A stretch of 64,000 nucleotides of DNA from Kitasatospora sp. CB01950 (GCF_001905465.1 NZ_LISX01000003.1:470565-534564), one strand, 5' to 3'; counted from the first letter of the stretch, positions 31,727 through 40,171 are shown. Numbers and translations are program-made. The notes: generated by a model not told the origin, from the letters alone.

Positions 31727-32227
31727 TCAGGTGCCTTGTGCGGCCACGTAATCCTCACGCTGGCCCACGAGACTCTGACTGAATTCGTCGCCAAGCCGCG
31801 CCGACTCCTTCTCAAGACGATCAACGATTTCATCGAGGATCTGCGCCCCGTAATACCGCTGCTCGGGCACGGTCACGACTTCGCCGATAGTCCGCTGTGC
31901 GCGCTGCGCTTCGTTCAGAACGTGCCCGCGCTTGTACCGAGCAGCCCGGTACTCAACATATGCCGCGAACCACGGCTCCGCCGACAGGGCGTCATAGAAT
32001 CGCTGTCGGGCCTCGTCACCGGAATTCGCCGCCTCGCTGGCCCGCTCCGGCCAGTTCCTGGCGAACTCGCGGCTATACTCGATCTCTCGTTCCGCGCGGC
32101 GGGCCTTCTCGGCATCCTCGGCGGCACGCAACTGCGCCTCGGCATCGGCCAGCGGGCCGGAAACCTTGTCGATCTGTGCGCGCAGCTTGGCGACGCGCTC
32201 GGTGGCCTTCTCGATTTCGGCGCTCAT
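31727..32227 (-). CDS. Coiled-coil hypothetical protein of the element
   Basis: 166 residues, ATG 32227. The first ~65 residues are a highly charged coiled coil (IEKATERVAKLRAQIDKVSG, AQLRAAEDAEKARRAEREIE). The second half is aromatic and charged (YDALSAEPWFAAYVEYRAAR, VPEQRYYGAQILDEIVDRLE). No family recognised; may be structural or bind DNA. Starts 1 nt after the stop of the preceding gene, so coupled. Confidence 0.72.
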   Translation of the reverse strand: MSAEIEKATERVAKLRAQIDKVSGPLADAEAQLRAAEDAEKARRAEREIEYSREFARNWPERASEAANSGDEARQRFYDALSAEPWFAAYVEYRAARYKRGHVLNEAQRAQRTIGEVVTVPEQRYYGAQILDEIVDRLEKESARLGDEFSQSLVGQREDYVAAQGT

Positions 32228-32228
32228 A

Positions 32229-32465
32229 TCAGTTGCCGCCCTTCGTGGTGTCGCGCCCGAACTGTGCTGCAATCTTCTTCGCGTTCTCGTAGTAGCCGAG
32301 CATGATGTGGGCCGTGGCGCCCATGCGGTCGTACACCTCGGGGTTCGAGTCCCGCAGCGCGGTCAGCTGCTCCATGCGCTCGTCTCGCTGCCACTCGGCA
32401 GCGCGGGCCGCATCCTTGTCCCGGAAGCCGTCCAGATAGCCAACCCGATTCAGGGTGTCGCTCAC
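32229..32465 (-). CDS. Small hypothetical protein of the element
   Basis: 78 residues, GTG 32465 with GGAGAAGATC upstream. Acidic/basic mixed helices (SDTLNRVGYLDGFRDKDAAR, ALRDSNPEVYDRMGATAHIM, LGYYENAKKIAAQFGRD). No family recognised. First gene of the three-gene minus-strand set ending in terS. Confidence 0.7.
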   Translation of the reverse strand: MSDTLNRVGYLDGFRDKDAARAAEWQRDERMEQLTALRDSNPEVYDRMGATAHIMLGYYENAKKIAAQFGRDTTKGGN

Positions 32466-32666
32466 GATCTTCTCCGTCCTTCACGGGCCGCAGGTTGTTG
32501 CGGCCCTCTACTGGTTACGGGGAGCAGACCTTGCCGGGCTCCTCACTGGGCGTACGGTCGTGGCCTTTCCCGGTTTGTGTGGGGAGCGGACCTTGCCCGC
32601 TCTGCCCGCGCTCATGTGAAGGGCGGCGGGTTCCGGCTCTCAGTGGCGAGGTGGCGAGAGTGGTCC

Positions 32667-32715
32667 TGTTTCTTGTTTTTCTTAGTTTTTTCTATGCAAT
32701 CAAAAAAATAGGTAA
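32667..32715. promoter_or_regulatory. AT-rich patch between integrase and small genes
   Basis: Nearly 50 bp with long T and A runs (TTTCTTGTTTTTCTTAG, TTTTTTC, CAAAAAAATAGG), in a region that is otherwise ~70% GC. It lies 200 bp upstream of the minus-strand gene starting at 32465, in the integrase 3' spacer. It could be a promoter UP-like region, a recombination or replication determinant, or a transcript end; no motif proves any of these. Confidence 0.5.
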
Positions 32716-32782
32716 GAACCACCACCCATCACCCCTCTTGCGCTGTCGGCCGGTCCGGGGCCGGCGGGAGCCGAGGCCACAG

Positions 32783-32850
32783 GTGCCCGTCTGCGGGCAC
32801 GAGAGAGCCCCGGCCGACCACGGGGGCCGACCAGGGCTATTCGGGGCTCT
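32783..32850 (-). terminator. Tandem hairpins downstream of the integrase
   Basis: AGAGCCCCG (32804-32812) pairs with CGGGGCTCT (32842-32850), next to a second hairpin GTGCCCG/CGGGCAC (32783-32789 with 32794-32800). They directly follow the integrase stop (32860) in its direction of transcription. The remaining sequence 32466-32782 has no gene I can support. Confidence 0.7.
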
Positions 32851-32859
32851 ATGGGGCCG

Positions 32860-34611
32860 CTACGCGGCTGCGGGCACCAGCTCGGGACCTGTGGCGGTAT
32901 CCCATGCGGAAAGCTCCTCGGCGGCCGGGTCGAGTTCGCCGTTCATGGTGAAGTCCACCCGCCGTGTGTCGAGCTTGCGCCATCCGCCACGGGTGCCCCG
33001 GCGGACGTTCAGGCGGACTCCGGCGTCAACGAGCATGCCGCGCCGCTTCGCCGTGTTGGCGGCGCTCCAGTCGTCGGCGAAGGTGCGCCCGGTGGCCGTG
33101 GTGATGCGCTGCGGCTCGGTCTTCTCGCGGGACTCCAAGTCGGCTATGCGGCTGTCCAGCGCATTGTGTCGCCGCTGCCACTCCTGCGCGGCGTGCCTGG
33201 ACTTCTGCTGTCCCTGGATTTCCAGGTGCGCGGTGAACTCGGCCACGGTGGCGTTCAACTCCGGCTCGGGGTCGTACCCGGGGAAGACCATGGTCGTTCG
33301 GGTCTGGATACCGCCGACCAGGCGCAGGAACTCGGCCATCACGTACTCGTCCACCCAGTCTCCCCGGATGTTCGCGGGTGCTTCGCACTTGTCGCCCCGG
33401 GCGTGGTAATTGCACTTGTAGACAGGCGCCTGATTCTTCTTGCTCTCCTGCCTGTTGAGGTACATGCGCCCGCCGCACGAATCGCAGTGGATGACGCGCA
33501 GCAACAGCGCTTCCGTGTCGGACCGCTCGCCGTTGTTGATGCTGCGTTCGTCCAACACGGCGCCGATCTGGTCGAACTCCTCGCGGGTGAGAATCGGCGT
33601 CTCGCTGCACATGACGGGGTTCCCCTGGTCGTCGCGCACGGGCACGCCGTTGTGCATCTTCCAGCCCAACAGGACCTCATTGCGGAGCATCCGGGTAATG
33701 ACCGCCGGAGTCCACTGGAACGACTCCCGCACGACGTGCGAGCCCTTCGTCCCACCGGTCTTGCCGCCCCGCTCGCGGCCCATCTTGTCGGCCCAGTAGT
33801 CACGCGGGCTCAGCACACCATCGGCGTTTAGCCCCGCAGCGATGGCGGACACCGTGGCACCCTCCAGCAGCTCCCGGACGATGCGCTCGATGACCGCCAC
33901 GGCGTCCGGATCGGGCACCAGCGTCCAGCCCTTGCCGCCGAACTCCTCGGGCATCGGGGCGGGCATGTAGCCGTACGGCGGACGACCCCCGCCGCGCCAG
34001 CGAAGCGGCATCTTGCGCATGGCGGCCTGCGCACCGCTGACGCGGTCGCTGATGGACTGCGACTCGAACTGTGCGGCGAAAGCCAGCATGAACAGTTGGA
34101 GTTCTGCCATGGGGTCCATGGGGTTGCGGAAGTCGAACACCTGCCGCCCCCCGCCCAGCCCCTCGGCGAAGATGAGCACCTTCCGGTGCTCGCGCGCCCA
34201 GTTGGCGAGGGCGTACATGTGCCCCATGGACCGGATTGCGCGATCGAACCGCCAAAAGCACAGCGCGTCGTAGGCATCCGGGTTGTTCAGCCAGCGAACA
34301 AGCTGCGGGCGCTCCCACGGGGACGTCTTGGACGCGCTGACGTCAAGGTCCACCGCTTCGCGCAGCGCGTCACCCTCGCCGAACGTGACCCGCAGTTCTC
34401 CGGCTACGTGGTCGCACGCTTCCCGCTGGCGCTCGGGGCTGGTGGTCTCGTCCGTGAGGACGGACAGTCGGATGCACCGGACGCCCCGAAGGGTCTCGGT
34501 GAACACGGTGCCGGACAGTGGGTTTCGAGCATCATTCATGCTCTGTGTGGGGAGCGAAGGTTGCCCGCTACCCGCTTCCGAGCCCCTGACCAGCACAGAT
34601 GCCGCTGCCAT
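32860..34611 (-). CDS. Large serine recombinase (integrase)
   Basis: 583 residues from ATG 34611 (GGAG 8 nt upstream); ATG 34539 would give 559 and lacks a ribosome binding site. Resolvase domain with the nucleophile Ser in VRCIRLSVLTDETTSPERQR, LCFWRFDRAIRSMGHMYALA and FAAQFESQSISDRVSGAQAA; recombinase domain with RWRGGGRPPYGYMP, PAVITRMLRNEVLLGWKMHN; zinc ribbon HCDSCGGRMYLN with YKCNYHARGDKCEAP; a coiled coil near QEWQRRHNALDSRIADLESR. Directional attP x attB recombinase of the phiC31 class. Its start is 38 bp from the right att core, the usual int-next-to-attP layout. Confidence 0.95.
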   Translation of the reverse strand: MAAASVLVRGSEAGSGQPSLPTQSMNDARNPLSGTVFTETLRGVRCIRLSVLTDETTSPERQREACDHVAGELRVTFGEGDALREAVDLDVSASKTSPWERPQLVRWLNNPDAYDALCFWRFDRAIRSMGHMYALANWAREHRKVLIFAEGLGGGRQVFDFRNPMDPMAELQLFMLAFAAQFESQSISDRVSGAQAAMRKMPLRWRGGGRPPYGYMPAPMPEEFGGKGWTLVPDPDAVAVIERIVRELLEGATVSAIAAGLNADGVLSPRDYWADKMGRERGGKTGGTKGSHVVRESFQWTPAVITRMLRNEVLLGWKMHNGVPVRDDQGNPVMCSETPILTREEFDQIGAVLDERSINNGERSDTEALLLRVIHCDSCGGRMYLNRQESKKNQAPVYKCNYHARGDKCEAPANIRGDWVDEYVMAEFLRLVGGIQTRTTMVFPGYDPEPELNATVAEFTAHLEIQGQQKSRHAAQEWQRRHNALDSRIADLESREKTEPQRITTATGRTFADDWSAANTAKRRGMLVDAGVRLNVRRGTRGGWRKLDTRRVDFTMNGELDPAAEELSAWDTATGPELVPAAA

Positions 34612-34630
34612 CTCTCACACTCCAGAACAT

Positions 34631-34654
34631 CCAGTTCTGTGTGTTGGGAGACCC
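34631..34654. other. attR of the element
   Basis: CCAGTTCTGTG (34631-34641), the arm GTGTGTTGGG (34639-34648), and the core GACCC (34650-34654). The arm is the exact complement of the CCCAACACAC arm at attL. Confidence 0.85.
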
Positions 34655-34715
34655 GGAGGGCAACGAATTCTGCGTCCTGCGCAGCACCGCCGAACGGTGC
34701 GTTCCCGCCGGCTGA
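34650..34715 (+). pseudogene. Severed C-terminus of the VOC gene
   Basis: Reads DPEGNEFCVLRSTAERCVPA-G and stops at 34713-34715. DPEGNEFCVLRS is the standard last strand of glyoxalase-like VOC proteins. It continues the frame of the gene at 25359 exactly at the GACCC core; the rejoined protein would have 128 residues. Confidence 0.88.
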
Positions 34716-34762
34716 CCACCCATCAGGGCGGTGCGCGGCGATGACCGACGGGCCCGCGTGCG

Positions 34763-35613
34763 TCAGATCGGCAGGTTCCACCCGGGGCCGTCCTCGGTGC
34801 CGAGCCACACGCGCTGACCGGCGGCCGAGACCGTGATCCCGAACCGTTCCTGATGGGGTTCGTCGGCGGCCTGCCAGAGCTGCACGGCGTGTTCCACCCG
34901 ATCCCACAGCCGGACGGGGCCGCGTTGGACGGCGGTCCACCCGCCTTTGGGGTTCGGGGCCGTCCGGGCCTGCGAACCGGCGGACACGTCCCAGAGGATC
35001 TGTTCCGGCCCCGCCCCCATGCGTTCGGCCGAGGGTGCCGCGAGTCGCGCGACCCAACCGCCGGTCCAGTCGTCGAGCTTGGCGGGGTCGATCAGGCTCG
35101 GACGCTCCTCCCCGGGCAGCAGGGCCAGGGTCGGGCGGGGCGGCCGGTCGTGCGGACGGGCGATCATGAAACTGGTGCAGCCGGGGAGGAACCGACCCGT
35201 GGCCTCTCCCGGGCCGGTCACGTCGAGCAGCGCCAGAGCGTCGGCGTAGCTCCAGCCGGAGAGGTGGCCAGGATCCTCCCGCCCGGCTTCACCTGGTGCA
35301 GCCAGGGGAGGGGGATGTACCGGACCGAACAGGTGGCGACGAGCCGGTCGTACTGCCCGCCCTGCGGGTCGCCGCGCAGCCCGTCACCGATGATCAACCG
35401 GGGCTCGAACCCGGCCGCCTTGAGCGCCGTGGCAGCCGCCCCGCCGACCACCGGGTCGTACTCGATGCTGGTCAGGTTGGCGTCGCCGAGGCGGTGCGCA
35501 CCGAGGGCGGTCGAGTACCCGGTTCCGGTACCGATCTCCAACACCCGCTGACCCGCCTCCGCGCCGAGCTGCCGCCACATCCGCAGCACCAGGGACTCGG
35601 TCAGGCGGCAAGC
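34763..35613 (-). pseudogene. Decayed PCMT-like methyltransferase of the graspetide-associated type
   Basis: Two frames. 35613-35218 carries TESLVLRMWRQLGAEAGQRV, LEIGTGTGYSTALGAHRLGD and TSIEYDPVVGG, the SAM-binding core. 35221-34763 carries ALALLDVTGPGEATGRFLPG, TSFMIARPHDRPPRPTLAL and FGITVSAAGQRVWLGT. Inserting one base near 35262 (ATS to ATLSGWSYAD) restores a continuous protein. The N-terminal ~80 residues expected in the family are missing. Intact homologues accompany ATP-grasp peptide ligases and methylate the precursor or product; no ATP-grasp or precursor gene is seen here. A sequencing error could explain the frameshift but not the N-terminal loss. Confidence 0.75.
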
Positions 35614-36103
35614 CCGGTGGCGGATGCGAGGTCACGGGCGGCAGTTCGCACAGACGGCGGGCCGGCCAGCAGGCCCCTGACCAGGTCATGAGTTTCGTGG
35701 TTCCACCGGGGCGTGTCGGGCACCGCCGCCACGGCATCGGTGAGCAGCGACGCCACCCAATCCGGTTCGCCCCGCAGCGCGTATGCCCGTGCGACCTCGA
35801 TCAAGTGCCGTACCCGCCTCGGCCGTGCGGGAAGTTCTGCCGGTGCCGGCCGGTCGGCCCAGCGCAAGGCGGTGCCGACCTGTCGCAGCTCGACAGCGAC
35901 CGTCACGGCGTGCACCGGGACCACCCGCGCGGATGCGGAGGTCGGCGAGTGCCAGAAGTCGGCCGGCAGCCCTTGGGGCCTCAAGGTGGACGTGCGCACC
36001 GCGTTGCGGGCCGTCGGTGAGCGGGACTGCGCGTCGGGTGCCGGGGGCTCGCTTCCGGGCCGCGCGGCGGGCCGCCCATTCGGCGAGCGGTTCGTCAGCC
36101 ATG
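35601..36103 (-). pseudogene. Remnant of an HTH-type regulator fused to an unrelated N-terminus
   Basis: The 3' part (35601 to ~35975) encodes WHSPTSASARVVPVHAVTVA, VELRQVGTALRWADR, RRVRHLIEVARAYALRGEPD and ends DLASATGLAA, the C-terminal helical domain of streptomycete XRE-type regulators. The 5' part (about 35980-36103, another frame) encodes MADEPLAEWAARRAARKRAP and GTRRAVPLTDGPQRG. The two cannot be joined without a frame change, and the DNA-binding domain is absent. It overlaps the methyltransferase relic, so this locus has suffered deletions. Confidence 0.6.
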
Positions 36104-36574
36104 CCGGTACCTTTCCTGCGACGACCCGCCCAGTGTGCCGCCCGCCGGCGGTGTGTGCGGTAGTGGCGGCGTTCGGAGCGTCGCGCTCCAGCTGCTCCGG
36201 CTGAACCTGGTGGCACCGTCCGGGGTGATCTCGACGCGGGCACCGCAGACGGGCAGCGAACCGTCTCGGAGCCATCGGCGGCGGAACCGGTCGAGTTCGC
36301 CTGGCCGGCGGCGGAGGCCGCGAGCCGGACGGCGGGGAGGTGGTTCACCCGGCGTTCGACGCGGGTTCGCCCGAGGTGGTAGCCGCATTGGCCCAGCCGG
36401 GCGGATTTACGTCACCCAGGATGCACTTTCAGACGGGCTGGCACTTCGAAGGCAGGAATGGGCCTGAGCCTTGGAAACGCATGGCAGAGTTGGGGTCATG
36501 GCACACGTGAAATGTCACATGGCTAACAGTGCCTGTCTCCGAACGGTTTCTCACATCGTCTGAAGGAGAAGACC
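36104..36574. other. Region between relics and a secreted protein gene
   Basis: 471 bp. A minus-strand stretch reads RFRRRWLRDGSLPVCGARVE and ITPDGATRFSRSSWS, protein-like but without a start; possibly another fragment of the decayed cluster. The 3' 70 bp hold the likely promoter of the gene at 36575. Confidence 0.4.
36507..36518. promoter_or_regulatory. Palindrome-like site upstream of secreted protein
   Basis: GTGAAATGTCAC, one mismatch from a perfect palindrome, 57 bp before the start at 36575. The perfect version GTGACATGTCAC lies upstream of the collagenase (39876-39887). Confidence 0.5.
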
Positions 36575-37027
36575 ATGAACCGCATCACCCGCATCGCGAT
36601 GGGCGCCGCCGGTGCCGCCGCCCTGCTCACGGTGCCCGTGCCGGCCTTCGCCGCCGCGACCGGCGCTGACACCGCCACCGACACGGTCACGACTTGCAAG
36701 TCCAGTCTCCAGGCCGGGCTGGCGACCTACGCCTGCGCAGACGTCACCGGCAGCAGCATCGTGATCTACGGGAAGATCGGCCTTGCCGGCCCGCCCGACG
36801 GGCCGGTGTCGTGGCAGACCCTGTACACCAACCTGTCGGCCGAGGTGGTCGGCGGCAACTCGCTCGGCTCCGTGAGCGGGAGCACGCCGTTCCACTCCAC
36901 CACGGTGCAGGTGAACGGCTTCACCGCCACTGCCCCGTGCGGCTCGACAGTGCGTGCGACCTTCTCGGTGCAGGGAAGCGGCCCCTACGGCACTCGGCCG
37001 GTGGTGGAAGTTCCGGTGACCTGCTGA
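36575..37027 (+). CDS. Small secreted protein with four cysteines
   Basis: 150 residues, ATG 36575 with GAAGGAGAAG upstream. Signal peptide MNRITRIAMGAAGAAALLTV with cleavage near AFA-AAT. The mature domain (~120 residues) is beta-rich (SSIVIYGKIGLAGPPDGPVS, FHSTTVQVNGFTATAPC) with Cys in TTCKSS, YACAD, APCGS and the terminal VTC. No family recognised. Convergent with the collagenase gene, separated by a very long palindrome. Confidence 0.78.
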   Translation: MNRITRIAMGAAGAAALLTVPVPAFAAATGADTATDTVTTCKSSLQAGLATYACADVTGSSIVIYGKIGLAGPPDGPVSWQTLYTNLSAEVVGGNSLGSVSGSTPFHSTTVQVNGFTATAPCGSTVRATFSVQGSGPYGTRPVVEVPVTC

Positions 37028-37128
37028 CGCCTCATCAATGTGCGCGCCGAGCCAGGTAGTTGTCTGCATCCCGGGCTCGGCCGCCGTGGCGGCCTGCATG
37101 GACCTCGTCCGCCGCAGAGGCCCACATG

Positions 37129-37176
37129 GATGCCCGGGTCTCACGCATCCCCGGGGATGCGTGAGACCCGGGCATC
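37129..37176. terminator. 48-bp perfect palindrome, bidirectional terminator
   Basis: Arms of 24 bp with no loop: GATGCCCGGGTCTCACGCAT-CCCC (37129-37152) and its exact complement (37153-37176). It lies between convergent genes ending at 37027 and 37193. Too perfect for most terminators; it may also extrude as a cruciform. Confidence 0.8.
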
Positions 37177-37192
37177 CGGGCTCACGCCCCGG

Positions 37193-39760
37193 TCAGTACT
37201 GGGTGGTGACGGTGACGCCGCTGAAGGCGGTCCTGCCGTAGAGGGTGATGTAGCGGTAGCCGGCCGTGGTGTTGGTGACGGTCACGGTCTGGGTGGTGCC
37301 GCTGTTCGTGGAGGAGGCGGCGTAGTCCGTGTTGGAGGCCCAGCGGTCCGGGCTGTAGTAGAGGTAGGCGGTCCCGGTGCCGCCGGTGGTGGAGACGGTC
37401 AGCGTGGTGGTGCCGGCCGGCATGTAGATGTACATCTGGTCCGAGCTTCCGGCGTCGGCGGCGCGGCCGGTCCGGAAGCAGTTGTAGTCCATCTTCCGGG
37501 CGTCGGTCCCGGTGCAGGCCGCCGGTGCGGCCGGGGCGGTGACGGTGACGGTCCGGGTCGTGGTGGCCGTCTTGCCGTTGCTGTCGGTGACGGTGAGGGT
37601 GACGGTGTAGGTACCGGCAGCGCGGTAGGACTTCGACGGGGAGGCCGCGGTGCCGGTGGTGCCGTCGCCGAAGTTCCAGGCCCAGCCGGTGATGCTGCCC
37701 TTGCCGGCGGTCTCGGTGGAGCGGTCGGTCAGCTGGACGTTCAGGTCCCGTACCGCGGCGTCGAAGGCCGCCTTCGGGGTGCCCGCGGTGAGGCAGGTGT
37801 CGGTGGCGCAGGTGTCGACCCACCTGGTGAAGTCGGCGTCGTAGGCGGTGCCGATGCCGTTGTAGTACGCGTAGGCGCGGGCGTAGTCGCCGGTGCGGAA
37901 GAGGCCGAGCATGGTCTGGACGACGCCCGGGGAGCGCTCGATCATGTAGCGGGCGGCCAGGTAGCCCCAGTGGTAGGTGCGGACGACGTCGCTGTTCTGG
38001 TAGGTGCTCTGGAGCAGGGTGCTGAGCCCGTAGGTGTGCTTGGGGGCCAGGGAGACCGCGTTGACGTCGGTGACACCGCGGTAGGTGTAGGAGACGTACT
38101 CGGCGACGCCCTCGATCCACCACAGGTCGGGCACGCTGGTCTGCTGGTAGAAGTCGCCCTTCATGTCGTAGCGGGCGTCCAGGACGTGGGCGTACTCGTG
38201 GTTGAGGTTCCAGATCCGGGCGGTGAAGCCGTTCTCGTTCGGGTGCCGGTACATGAGGGAGACCGGCTGGTTGGCCGGGTCGCTCGGAGTCCCGGTCAGG
38301 GTGACCCCGCCGTTGTTGGTGTTCGCCCCGTACATCGCGCCGGCGTAGGTCTGGTAGTCGCCCTGGCTCGCGAAGACCACGAGCTGCACGGACGACTCGT
38401 ACTGGCCGGGGATGGGGCCGTTGTCGCGGACGAGGTTGTGGAAGTACGCGTCCTCACCCTTGAGGTCGGCGCAGACGGCGGCGAGTTCGGCCGCGGTGAG
38501 GTCCTGGGCGAGGACGGTGAGGGTGGCGTTGCAGGTCTGCCTCATCGGCAGCACGGCCTTGGTCAGCCGCTGCTTCAGGTCGCAGACGCCGTAGTAGGAG
38601 CACTGGTCCTTGTCGAACAAGGTGGCCGTGTTGGCCGTGCCGACCCACAGCGCGGCGGTGGGGCCGGTCATCGACGAGCTGTCGAGCAGGGCCTTGGCCA
38701 GCGGGCGGATCCTGGCCTGGAACGCCGGGTACGTGACGAACCGGGTCAGCTCGATGCCGGCGTTGGAGACCAGGAAGCCGGGGTAGGTGCCGAGCAGGTC
38801 GCGGTGGGTGCGGGTGAACGCGTCGAGGGTGTCGACGATGCCCGGGTCCGCGGTCACGGCGTCGACGAAGGCCTTGTTCTGATGGCCGCGGTCCACCGCG
38901 GAGAGGGCGCTGTTGACGTACGTGAGCAGGTTCTTCGAGCTGTCGTACGTGCTGGTGTAGCCGTTCAGCACCTGCCGGTAGGTGTTCAGGTAGCGGCCCT
39001 GCTGCCCGGCGCTGTCGGTGAGGATGATGACGTCGTTGGCGACCTGGCCGTTCGCGTCGGTGGCGTCCGCGGCGTGCGGGCCGGCCAGGAAGGCGTCGAT
39101 GCCGCGCGTCACGGCGGCGGTCAGCGTCGCGTCGTAGGGCCCGACGTGCGCGAGGTCGTTGTCCTGCACGTAGTAGCCGGCGCGCAGGTACAGGACGACC
39201 TGCCAGGTCGCGGTGGAGTTGTCGCCGGAGTAGGAGGCGGCGGCGCTCTGGAAGGCGTCGGCCATCGTCGCCATCTGGCTCTGGCGGAACAGCGCCGAGG
39301 CGTACGGGCTTCCCGCGGTGTAGAACAGCGAGCCGATGCACTCGGGGGTCGAGGCCTTGACGTAGGACACCAGGGCGGCCCCGGTCCGGCCGGCGAAGTC
39401 GGCCGGGGTGCACGACTGGGCGGCGACCGGCTCCGCCGCGAGCGCGCGCGGTGCGGCCTTGGCCAGGCCCTTGTCCGCGCCGGTCTCCGCCGGCGCCGTG
39501 ACGGACAGCGGGTTGACCAGCGGCAGCTGCGCGGCAGTGAGCCGACCGGACTGCGGCGCGCCCGGGCTCTCGGGATCGGCGAACGGACTGCCGGGAACCT
39601 TCGACGAACTGCCGGAAGGCTGATGCGGGCCACCAGCGACCGGTGCGGGGGTGACCGGCGTGGGGGCGGCCTGGCTCGGTCCGGCGGATATGCCGAGCAG
39701 GACGGTGCCTGCCGCGGCAGCTGAGGCCAGCAGCCTGGACATGCGTGAGAGCTGACGCAT
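37193..39760 (-). CDS. Secreted M9-family collagenase
   Basis: 855 residues. Signal peptide (MSRLLASAAAAGTVLLGISA), a Pro-rich propeptide, the M9N domain (residues ~115-400: TPADFAGRTGAALVSYVKAS, LYLRAGYYVQDNDLAHVGPY), the peptidase M9 domain with zinc motif NHEYAHVLDARYDM (His about residue 521) and the Glu ligand in WWIEGVAEYVSY, a PKD domain (GSITGWAWNFGDGTTGTAAS), and a C-terminal pre-peptidase/collagen-binding-like domain (DQMYIYMPAGTTTLTVSTTG). Exported, degrades collagen or gelatin-like proteins. ATG 39760 starts MRQLSRMSRLLA; ATG 39742 (MSRLLA) is possible. Confidence 0.95.
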   Translation of the reverse strand: MRQLSRMSRLLASAAAAGTVLLGISAGPSQAAPTPVTPAPVAGGPHQPSGSSSKVPGSPFADPESPGAPQSGRLTAAQLPLVNPLSVTAPAETGADKGLAKAAPRALAAEPVAAQSCTPADFAGRTGAALVSYVKASTPECIGSLFYTAGSPYASALFRQSQMATMADAFQSAAASYSGDNSTATWQVVLYLRAGYYVQDNDLAHVGPYDATLTAAVTRGIDAFLAGPHAADATDANGQVANDVIILTDSAGQQGRYLNTYRQVLNGYTSTYDSSKNLLTYVNSALSAVDRGHQNKAFVDAVTADPGIVDTLDAFTRTHRDLLGTYPGFLVSNAGIELTRFVTYPAFQARIRPLAKALLDSSSMTGPTAALWVGTANTATLFDKDQCSYYGVCDLKQRLTKAVLPMRQTCNATLTVLAQDLTAAELAAVCADLKGEDAYFHNLVRDNGPIPGQYESSVQLVVFASQGDYQTYAGAMYGANTNNGGVTLTGTPSDPANQPVSLMYRHPNENGFTARIWNLNHEYAHVLDARYDMKGDFYQQTSVPDLWWIEGVAEYVSYTYRGVTDVNAVSLAPKHTYGLSTLLQSTYQNSDVVRTYHWGYLAARYMIERSPGVVQTMLGLFRTGDYARAYAYYNGIGTAYDADFTRWVDTCATDTCLTAGTPKAAFDAAVRDLNVQLTDRSTETAGKGSITGWAWNFGDGTTGTAASPSKSYRAAGTYTVTLTVTDSNGKTATTTRTVTVTAPAAPAACTGTDARKMDYNCFRTGRAADAGSSDQMYIYMPAGTTTLTVSTTGGTGTAYLYYSPDRWASNTDYAASSTNSGTTQTVTVTNTTAGYRYITLYGRTAFSGVTVTTQY

Positions 39761-39875
39761 CGTCTATTCCTTTGTGGGGGAAGCGCGAACGGAGCGCCAC
39801 GGACGTCGGAATGTGGGAGGCATCCGAAGCGCGTGACGCACCGTCTCACAAGACCGGCGGGGCGATCAATAGGGT

Positions 39876-39887
39876 GTGACATGTCAC
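39876..39887. promoter_or_regulatory. Perfect palindrome upstream of the collagenase
   Basis: GTGACATGTCAC, perfect 12-bp dyad, 116 bp before the collagenase start. A near-identical site precedes the secreted protein at 36575, suggesting a shared regulator. Confidence 0.55.
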
Positions 39888-39898
39888 CTTTCGCAGGT

Positions 39899-40171
39899 TC
39901 ACCTCTGCCGAAGACGGCGGCTCTGGCACGCCAGGGTCTGGCCGGCGAAGCGGTGCACCCGCAGGGCAACCGTCACGGGCCGGCCGCAGCTGGGCAGATC
40001 CGACGGATGGCGCAGGTGGGAGCCGTGGACCCGCTCCCACCACGTCCCGCAGTCCGGGCATGGCGCACCGGGCGGCGATCCGCACCACCGCCCGGCCCGA
40101 AGCCGAGAGTTGGTCGACCTGACCGTCCCGGAAATCCGCCGCTTGATCGGCGCGCTGTTCAGCCCCGCCAT
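39899..40171 (-). pseudogene. ISL3-family transposase, N-terminal fragment
   Basis: Minus strand encodes APCPDCGTWWERVHGSHLRH, PSDLPSCGRPVTVALRVHRF and AGQTLACQSRRLRQ. The CxxC and the R.(R/H)G(S/W)Y..-like pattern are those of the zinc-binding N-terminus of ISL3 transposases. The catalytic domain is absent. Confidence 0.65.

Larger units (their letters stand above)
25680..34654. mobile_element. 8.97-kb integrated element with serine integrase and RiPP-like cargo
   Basis: Bounded by the 5-bp core GACCC at 25680-25684 and 34650-34654. Removing it rejoins the split VOC gene in frame (LADP-EGNEFCVLRS). Joining its ends makes a palindromic attP. Content from left: two coupled small genes (minus), GntR-type regulator (plus), HTH-TPR regulator (minus), precursor-HExxH-TPR/2OG operon (plus), P27 terminase small subunit and two small genes (minus), large serine integrase (minus) next to the right end. 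No conjugation, replication or capsid genes, so it is either a phage satellite or a minimal integrative element needing a helper. Confidence 0.9.

Noticed and set aside
32482-33831. Plus-strand frames antisense to the integrase
   Set aside because: They cross the AT-rich spacer and are shadows of the integrase codons.
25680-34654. tRNA gene as the element's attachment site
   Set aside because: Neither junction contains tRNA sequence; both contain halves of a VOC gene.
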